DNA from: Ruminococcus sp.
GTDB lineage: Bacteria > Bacillota > Clostridia > Oscillospirales > Ruminococcaceae
Reading direction: 5' to 3'
Length of the DNA stretch: 14,104 nucleotides
NCBI GenBank assembly: GCA_014799765.1
Contig: JAAVHK010000097.1
Coordinates: 1 to 14,104, forward strand
The notes under the pieces were generated by a model. It saw nothing but the letters and a program-made list of their open reading frames with translations, was not told where the DNA came from and made no database searches. Both the position numbers and the translations under genes were made by a program. Of this stretch, positions 1 to 4,380 are shown one piece after another. Positions within the stretch are counted from its first letter, which is position 1. Each line of letters opens with the position of its first letter.

Positions 1-31
1 TAAATTAAATGGAAAAATTTTATAAATTATC

Positions 32-60
32 TTGAAATTTATCAATTTGTATGTTATAAT
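32..60 (+). promoter_or_regulatory. Sigma-A promoter for the template ncRNA and reverse transcriptase
   Basis: The -35 box TTGAAA (32-37) and the perfect -10 TATAAT (55-60) are separated by 17 bp. The -10 is preceded by TG (52-53), which makes it an extended -10 promoter. The predicted start is near 66-68, right at the first base of the hairpin at 68-87. The transcript would therefore be a long structured leader followed by the RT gene. No other good + strand promoter lies between here and the RT start at 395. Confidence 0.85.
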
Positions 61-67
61 ATAAATG

Positions 68-87
68 CATCATATATTGATATGATG
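68..87 (+). other. 5' hairpin at the ncRNA start
   Basis: CATCATAT (68-75) pairs with ATATGATG (80-87) as 8 uninterrupted pairs around a 4-nt loop. It begins at the predicted transcription start and ends 6 nt before the left template repeat (94), so it could mark the 5' limit of copying. It also contains the only stop codon (minus-strand TGA at 70-72) that would end the minus-strand frame described for 94-258. Confidence 0.7.
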
Positions 88-93
88 GTGGGT

Positions 94-102
94 TATTGTT
101 TT
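94..102 (+). repeat. Left template-jump repeat (TATTGTTTT)
   Basis: TATTGTTTT at 94-102 matches TATTGATTT at 259-267 in 8 of 9 positions; the first five, TATTG, are identical. The offset is 165 nt, which is 55 x 3. A cDNA ending after copying this copy (3' end CAATA) could re-anneal to UAUUG at 259-263 and start another round. The repeat is short, so its role rests on the other features that fall into place when the two copies are joined. Confidence 0.6.
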
Positions 103-229
103 CAAGTGTTCTGCGATAATTTCTGTGAGAATTTCATTTAGAATATTCAGAATCACACAAGACAGTTCTTGCATCAGTATAGCCATAGCTGTAATCAGAA
201 TATGGCACAGTATATTGTTCATAGAACAT

Positions 230-250
230 CCCTCCTTGATTATTATAACA
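230..250 (-). promoter_or_regulatory. Minus-strand extended -10 and SD; the -35 comes from 100-105 after template jumping
   Basis: Minus-strand TGTTATAAT (250-242) is an extended -10, followed by SD AAGGAGGG (237-230) and ATG at 222-220. In the chromosome the hexamer 17 bp upstream is CTTAAA (270-265), which matches TTGACA at only 3 of 6 positions. Joining 94 to 258 across the repeats brings minus-strand TTGAAA (105-100) exactly 17 bp upstream of TATAAT: 6 nt from 99-94 plus 11 nt from 258-248. Concatemers would thus carry one strong promoter per junction and the chromosomal copy a weak one. The transcript would start within or just before the SD, leaving a very short leader. Confidence 0.62.
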
Positions 251-258
251 TAATTAAG

Positions 259-267
259 TATTGATTT
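259..267 (+). repeat. Right template-jump repeat (TATTGATTT)
   Basis: This is the partner of the repeat at 94-102. It lies immediately 5' of the structured domain that begins at 270, the expected place for the first template base in a DRT2-like ncRNA. Confidence 0.6.
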
Positions 268-269
268 AA

Positions 270-370
270 GGGTAGCCGGTACTCAGTTATGAGTGCAAAA
301 CTTAATAACTGAATACTGCGTTTTTGTTATGCCTGTTGGTGCTGGATGCTACCCCCTTGCCAATGGGCAT
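270..370 (+). other. Pseudoknotted 3' domain of the ncRNA
   Basis: Three helices can be drawn by eye. P1: GGGTAGC (270-276) with GCTACCC (348-354). P2: 277-290 with 305-318, 14 pairs including one GU and one C/A mismatch, loop 291-304. P3: ATGCCTGTTGG (329-339) with CCAATGGGCAT (360-370), 11 pairs of which two are adjacent GU. The 348-354 strand of P1 sits in the loop of P3, so P1 and P3 cross as a pseudoknot. The P2 loop could also pair with GTTTT at 320-324. The domain lies between the template and the RT SD and is the likely RT-binding part. Covariation has not been tested. Confidence 0.65.
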
Positions 371-394
371 TTTCACATATGAAGGAGACACAAA

Positions 395-1702
395 ATGACT
401 TTAGCAGAGTGGAAGAATAAAAATTCAGTATATAAAAAATATGCTCACTTTGATAAGAGAGTAATGATTAATGATGTATGGAACTATATAAGTAATCCGG
501 AAATGGTTGCTAAACATGGATTCTATCCTTTTATACATTATACTCAGATATTTAAAAAATACAAAAAATCAGAAGGTGCGATTTCAAAAAGGCGGGAAAT
601 ATGCTATTCTGCACATTTAGACCGATGTATTTTTCAATATTATTCATTTTTGTTAAATGAAAAGTATAACAGTAGAGTTATAAGAGATGGAATTAATAAT
701 GTTGCTGTTGCATACAGGAATAACCTTGGACTGAATAATATTGATTTTTCAAAATCAGTTTTTGATTTTATCAGAAAATTAAAGTCATGTTATATTATGG
801 TTGGTGATTTTACCAATTTTTTTGACAGCCTGAATCACAAGTATTTAAAAAAACAACTTTGTAATTTATTAGAAGTGGATAAACTGGACGATGATTATTA
901 TGCTGTGTATAAAAATATAACAAAATACTCGAAATGGGAATTATATGATTTGTTGATGCTTAATAAGTTATCTGATAGTAAATCTGATATAAAGAAGTTA
1001 AATTCAAAAGATAGTGTCTTGACGTTGAAACAGTTCAGGAAGTATAAAAAGCAGTATGTTATTCCACATTCTGAACCATATGGAATACCACAAGGTTCAG
1101 CAATAAGTGCTGTATTAGCTAATATTTATATGTTAGATGCTGATAAAGAAATTCATGATTATGTGAATTATCACAATGGTATTTATATGAGATACAGCGA
1201 TGATTTTATTATTGTTATTCCGGCAAAAAAAGAAAATTTCAATATACATTATAACTGGATAAAAAAGTATTTAGAAGCATTACCAGGCGTAGAATTATCG
1301 CCTGAAAAAACAAAATTATTTCAATACTATGATAATACAATATTAAGTTGTAATAATGAATTTGAATCAAATATTAATAATGATAAAAATATATTGAATT
1401 TTCTTGGCTTTTCATTTAATGGAAAAGAAGTTACAATAAGAGACAAAACTATTGCAAAATATTATTACAGAATGCATCGGAAAGCACATACAATTAATAA
1501 AAATAAATTTGTTTCTCCAAAAGGAAAAAGAATATCTTGTAAAAATTTATATGAGAAATATTCTGTTAAAGGCGCAAAAGGAGAAAAAGGTAATTTCCTT
1601 ACATATGTATATAGAGCAAATAACGCTTATAATGGTCAAGAACCCATAAATCGTTCTACTAAAAATCATATGTATAAAATTCGTAAAAGATTGAATAAAT
1701 AA
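395..1702 (+). CDS. drt2: Defence-associated reverse transcriptase, DRT2-like
   Basis: RNA-dependent DNA polymerase of 435 aa. Palm motifs are intact: GDFTNFFDSL (137-146, catalytic D138), YGIPQGSAISAVLANIYM (about 229-246) and YSDD (267-270, metal-binding D269/D270), followed by FLGFSFNGK in the thumb-proximal region. The ~100-residue N-terminal region (YPFIHYTQIF, SKRREICYSAHLDRCIFQYY) is not that of group II introns or retrons. QGSAIS with A/P rather than SQ argues against a diversity-generating RT. There is no maturase, nuclease or nitrilase fusion, and the size fits UG2/DRT2. ATG 395 is preceded by AAGGAG (382-387) at 7 nt. It follows the structured ncRNA on the same transcript. The RT call is certain; the DRT2 subclass rests mostly on the upstream architecture. 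The gene is more AT-rich than the neighbouring operon. Confidence 0.9.
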   Translation: MTLAEWKNKNSVYKKYAHFDKRVMINDVWNYISNPEMVAKHGFYPFIHYTQIFKKYKKSEGAISKRREICYSAHLDRCIFQYYSFLLNEKYNSRVIRDGINNVAVAYRNNLGLNNIDFSKSVFDFIRKLKSCYIMVGDFTNFFDSLNHKYLKKQLCNLLEVDKLDDDYYAVYKNITKYSKWELYDLLMLNKLSDSKSDIKKLNSKDSVLTLKQFRKYKKQYVIPHSEPYGIPQGSAISAVLANIYMLDADKEIHDYVNYHNGIYMRYSDDFIIVIPAKKENFNIHYNWIKKYLEALPGVELSPEKTKLFQYYDNTILSCNNEFESNINNDKNILNFLGFSFNGKEVTIRDKTIAKYYYRMHRKAHTINKNKFVSPKGKRISCKNLYEKYSVKGAKGEKGNFLTYVYRANNAYNGQEPINRSTKNHMYKIRKRLNK

Positions 1703-1740
1703 ATTAAAGCAGATGGATTGTATTTAAGTTAAGAATTATA

Positions 1741-1769
1741 ATTTTATTGGTTGAACTTAATTTTGTCAA
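1741..1769 (-). promoter_or_regulatory. Possible minus-strand promoter facing the RT 3' end
   Basis: Minus-strand TTGACA (1769-1764), 17 bp, TAAAAT (1746-1741). It would give a transcript antisense to the end of the RT gene starting near 1734. No ORF with an SD follows. The TTGACA overlaps a short inverted repeat (GGTTGA 1749-1754 / TCAACC 1766-1771). In sequence this AT-rich it could be chance. Confidence 0.3.
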
Positions 1770-1803
1770 CCCATGTTTTAAAACAGGTTATATCATAGAA
1801 AAA

Positions 1804-1829
1804 CCCCGTCTTTATGACAGGGGCTTTTT
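1804..1829. terminator. Bidirectional intrinsic terminator between convergent modules
   Basis: CCCC-GTC (1804-1810) pairs with GAC-A-GGGG (1816-1823), with a one-base bulge at 1819 and loop TTTAT. It is followed by T5 (1825-1829) on the + strand and by five As at 1799-1803, which read as T5 on the minus strand. It ends both the RT transcript (stop 1702) and the Hsp70-PIN operon (stop 1844). Confidence 0.9.
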
Positions 1830-1843
1830 ATTCACAGATATTT

Positions 1844-2944
1844 TCACCTGATTTTTTCAGGCTTTTTTTTATTGCGTCCCGCTGAGAGAATTTCACGGAA
1901 TTTTTTCAGTTTTTCACCGAATATAATTAATTCAGGGTCAAATACCTCATAACCGTTTCTGCTTAATATTTCGATACCCTGATTATAAGTAAGTCCGTAA
2001 CTTTTAATCAGTCTGCCAAGTTCAATTGATGTTGCAACTTCCGGCTTTTCTGCCTGCTCCGGAACTTTTTCGGCAACTGTATTTTTCTTTACAGCTTCTC
2101 TTTCTTTATCCCACTTAATAAGTTCCTCCACCTCGCACAGATGTCCGTTAGGCGAAACAGCTTTTATTATTATTTTTCCGGTAACTCTTATTGCTTCGAT
2201 GTGAGTAAGATTTATAAGAGCACGTTTCAGTTTTGAGTCTCTTGTTATTACAAGAACATTTTTATCATGATACAGTGTATCCTGTATACGCTGATATATA
2301 GCTTTATCAGCGAAAGGTTTTTTTCTTCTGTCCTCCCAGTCTGATTCCTTGAAAGGTAAATCTGCAAGACCGGCTTCTTCTTTCTTGTTTATCATGTTCA
2401 CACAGAATTTTGAACGCTTCTGTTTTCTTTCGTCTTTGTTATGGGTGGTATGATATTCAAGTTCTGCTTTCACTATGTATGGAATGACATATTTTCTGTT
2501 TGCTCTTAAAAAAATATCGTCAAGAATATTATCCATCAGCTTTTCAACCGGAGTTTCCAGAAATGTGCAGGTGTCAATGATTACCATATATTTTTCCTTG
2601 ATACATTCGTTAAGAAGTTTATTTGTATTCTGATATGACCCAAGATTGATAAGTTTATGATTTATATTTTTCAAATCATGCGGAACATCATTGTTATTAT
2701 GTTTTTTTCCGGTATTGCAGGGCTTCCCGACGGAATGCCCTGTTTTACCTGATTTTCCTTGTTTTTTTACGTCCTTATTATACTGATTATCAAGATATTT
2801 TCTGATTCTGACTACGTCGGAAGCAGATACTTCTGTTTTATTCTTTGAAATATTTATATTCAGTCTGAAGTAAAGCAAATCCTTAAGTTCTTTCTGTTCA
2901 TGAGGTTTTATGCTGTACTCCGCAATAATATCTGAAAATTTCAT
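1844..2944 (-). CDS. PIN-domain ribonuclease-like protein, last gene of the Hsp70 operon
   Basis: 366 aa. A PIN fold spans about residues 118-260. The acidic metal-site residues expected of the family are visible: D124 in VIIDTCTFLE, E161 (or E163) in IPYIVKAELEYH, D213 in PFADKAIY and D236 in VLVITRDSKLKRAL. PIN domains of this type cut single-stranded RNA; the target here is unknown. Residues 55-95 form a low-complexity Lys/Gly/Asn/His linker that could bind RNA. The N-terminal (1-52) and C-terminal (about 310-350, LGRLIKSYGLTYNQGIEIL) segments look like small helical domains. ATG is preceded by AAGGCGG at 8 nt. It lies 40 nt after the previous gene and just before the terminator, a suitable place for an effector. 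No small antitoxin gene is adjacent, so an ordinary VapBC pair is unlikely. Confidence 0.8.
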   Translation of the reverse strand: MKFSDIIAEYSIKPHEQKELKDLLYFRLNINISKNKTEVSASDVVRIRKYLDNQYNKDVKKQGKSGKTGHSVGKPCNTGKKHNNNDVPHDLKNINHKLINLGSYQNTNKLLNECIKEKYMVIIDTCTFLETPVEKLMDNILDDIFLRANRKYVIPYIVKAELEYHTTHNKDERKQKRSKFCVNMINKKEEAGLADLPFKESDWEDRRKKPFADKAIYQRIQDTLYHDKNVLVITRDSKLKRALINLTHIEAIRVTGKIIIKAVSPNGHLCEVEELIKWDKEREAVKKNTVAEKVPEQAEKPEVATSIELGRLIKSYGLTYNQGIEILSRNGYEVFDPELIIFGEKLKKFREILSAGRNKKKPEKIR

Positions 2945-2984
2945 AACTCAACCGCCTTTTCATTACTCTATGAACAACATGAAA

Positions 2985-3785
2985 TCATCGTAAAAGAATA
3001 GGGTGTCCTTTGTTTATATCCTGTTCAGCCTGCTCTTCTTCGATATTTCCTGAAACTTTTATTTTTAAATGCAGTTTTTCTGTAGCTCTGATAAAGTCAG
3101 CGAGAAGGTCAGAAATCTGATAATCTTTCCCGAATGTTTCGTAAATGTATTGCGACATTGTTTCACGCACAAGGACTTTTTCACGGTTGATTTCTGTCAT
3201 AATGACATAGTCAAAAGGATGTTTGTTAGTTTTGTTCTGTAATTTTTTCAGTATCAGACGAAACACAAACGGGTGATAAGTATATCCACCTATTACAGAA
3301 TATCTGCACTTTGTGATGTTGAATACTGATTTCAGTAGCTTGTTACAGTCATAAGGCATAACCGGACGTCCCTGAAACTCGCATAAAATGAAGCGGTCAT
3401 TATTAGAAAAATACTCAGTCTTCAGCATACATACAATATCTATTGTATTGTCTGTAACGTATTCTTTTTTATTTCTGTTTATTTCCGGTGTGCCGTCGGA
3501 AGTCAGTACCAATGCCAATACATATGTTTTACTGTCATATAGTTTGCTTGTGCTGAAAATAATGTCATTTTCGAGAGTATACAATCTGCCGTCAAGTTTA
3601 TAGATACCGGCTGTAACAATAATGTCTCCGTTATCAATTCTTATGTCCATACCGCTTATAATACCGTCGGAATAATCACATAGCAGATGTTCAATGGTAT
3701 CAACAGGGGCGTTGTACATTGTTTCAAGCATATGCTGTGTGATGATATTTCCACGACTGAATGAAATATCATATCTTCTTAACAT
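2985..3785 (-). CDS. Conserved-looking beta-rich protein of unknown function
   Basis: 266 aa, family not recognised. The N-terminal half (about 1-130) alternates short beta strands and turns: YSDGIISGMDIRIDNG, then IIVTAGIYKLDGRLYTL. This faintly recalls phage baseplate or tail-fibre head regions, too weakly to assign. The C-terminal half (about 150-245) looks helical and ends in an acidic tail. No signal peptide or membrane segment is seen. ATG 3785 has GGAGG about 7 nt upstream and overlaps the end of the preceding frame (stop at 3769) by 17 nt, so translation is probably coupled to it. This supports a product that works with the 865-aa Hsp70-like protein. It precedes the PIN gene by 40 nt. 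Confidence 0.7.
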   Translation of the reverse strand: MLRRYDISFSRGNIITQHMLETMYNAPVDTIEHLLCDYSDGIISGMDIRIDNGDIIVTAGIYKLDGRLYTLENDIIFSTSKLYDSKTYVLALVLTSDGTPEINRNKKEYVTDNTIDIVCMLKTEYFSNNDRFILCEFQGRPVMPYDCNKLLKSVFNITKCRYSVIGGYTYHPFVFRLILKKLQNKTNKHPFDYVIMTEINREKVLVRETMSQYIYETFGKDYQISDLLADFIRATEKLHLKIKVSGNIEEEQAEQDINKGHPILLR

Positions 3786-4380
3786 TTGTATCCTCCGGAA
3801 TAATTATATCATTACAGTTTTTTCCGTCAAAGAATGATTTGTCGAGACTTGAGGATTCAAACGGAATCATTTTATCGAATGTCTTATAGTAATGTGTTTC
3901 AAAACCGTCGTTTACTTTTAGTATCTGATAAAGCAGATAACCGTAACCGTCCTTATTTGGAATAGCAAATATAAGGACTTTCTTTTCATTTTCCCTTACT
4001 TCAATAGCCCTTAAATTATAGAGCAGGTCATTTATTACGGAAGTATTTGTTATATTCATATCTTCGTCAAGAAGTGAATAATTACCTATATTACTGTAAC
4101 CATGTCTTAACAGTTCGCTTTTCAGGTTTACGTATGGTGAAATTGCATATTCGTCTTCTGTGATTATTATTTCCGTTGCATCTTCGAGACTACAGTTTAT
4201 AGGCAACGAGAATGAACCTTCAAGTTTACCTGTACCGATAGTATTATATACACTTATTGTAGTACAACCGCCATAGGCGTTATACTGGTCAATGTATATT
4301 GAGGGTAAAGCTGTTCTGTAGCGTGGGTTAAGATAATCAGCACCTGTTATAAGGTTATGGCGGTCAAAATACTCTCCGCC
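3769..4380 (-). CDS. C-terminal continuation of the 865-aa Hsp70-like gene in the -1 frame, or a separate small gene without a clear start
   Basis: The frame is open from 4380 to the stop at 3769 (about 203 codons), immediately after the G4 run at 4379-4382 near the end of the 865-aa gene. It contains no ATG or GTG before its first possible start, TTG at 4206, which would give 145 aa. The 58 codons before that TTG encode protein-like sequence (GGEYFDRHNLITGADYLNPR, then YGGCTTISVYNTIGTG), so the true product probably begins earlier. One extra G in the run would fuse it smoothly to VVQG of the upstream gene, giving about 1,058 aa. Options are an assembly indel, a real mutation, programmed -1 slippage, or internal initiation at TTG 4206, which has GAAGG about 10 nt upstream. 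No known domain is recognised. Confidence 0.6.
   Translation of the reverse strand, partial: GGEYFDRHNLITGADYLNPRYRTALPSIYIDQYNAYGGCTTISVYNTIGTGKLEGSFSLPINCSLEDATEIIITEDEYAISPYVNLKSELLRHGYSNIGNYSLLDEDMNITNTSVINDLLYNLRAIEVRENEKKVLIFAIPNKDGYGYLLYQILKVNDGFETHYYKTFDKMIPFESSSLDKSFFDGKNCNDIIIPEDTNVKKI

Larger units (their letters stand above)
94..258 (-). other. neo: Predicted endless ORF (neo-type) encoded only in concatemeric cDNA
   Basis: On the minus strand, the frame whose codons occupy + positions 256-258, 253-255 and so on down to 94-96 has no stop in this unit; it is open from 282 to 73. An SD AAGGAGGG (237-230) lies 7 nt before an ATG at 222-220. In the chromosome the frame ends at the TGA at 72-70, giving 50 aa. 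If the cDNA unit is 94-258 (165 nt), the stop is excluded and the frame re-enters itself without end. The repeat is 55 residues, rich in Ile, Leu, Asn and Glu, with segments such as ILITAMAILMQEL and NEILTEIIAEHLK that look alpha-helical. In the studied Klebsiella DRT2 system, translation of such a product arrests growth. The repeat borders are inferred, and expression from cDNA cannot be seen in sequence. Confidence 0.65.
67..372 (+). ncRNA. DRT2-like template ncRNA upstream of the reverse transcriptase
   Basis: This 5' leader encodes no convincing + strand protein and has clear RNA structure. Hairpin 1 is an 8-bp perfect stem, 68-75 with 80-87, loop ATTG. A little-structured stretch follows (about 88-265), with small hairpins at 182-206 (GCCATA/TATGGC) and 216-228 (TGTTC/GAACA). 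The 3' domain (270-370) is pseudoknotted. The 3' end is set at ~372 because the last helix closes at 370, just before the RT SD; that end is inferred. In the DRT2 family the ncRNA lies immediately upstream of the RT and is copied by rolling-circle reverse transcription into concatemeric cDNA. The template bounded by repeats, the in-phase unit and the junction promoter seen here fit that mechanism. A plain 5' UTR is the alternative. Confidence 0.72.

Noticed and set aside
175..214. Direct repeat CAGTATA (175-181 and 208-214)
   Set aside because: Its 33-nt offset keeps frame but is too short for a template unit and excludes the promoter elements. Probably chance or part of local hairpins.
93..244. 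Alternative jump repeats (TTATT 93/240, offset 147; TATTGTT 94/213, offset 119)
   Set aside because: Offset 119 breaks the reading frame, and both alternatives remove the -10 or SD from the unit. Only the 165-nt offset restores a 17-bp promoter and keeps frame.
86..250. Plus-strand open frame of 55 codons in the leader (WWVIVFKCSA...)
   Set aside because: It has no start codon with SD and ends at TAA 251-253 inside the inferred template, so it would not be endless. It is the shadow of the minus-strand frame.
395..1702. Diversity-generating retroelement, retron or group II intron RT
   Set aside because: The motif is QGSAIS, not the SQ form of diversity-generating RTs. No template/variable repeat pair or Avd-like gene is seen, there is no maturase or endonuclease domain, and no retron-style msr/msd inverted-repeat layout was found.
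2985..3785. Phage tail or baseplate protein
   Set aside because: Only a loose beta-turn pattern in the N-terminal half suggests it. No other phage structural gene is present and the context is the Hsp70 operon.
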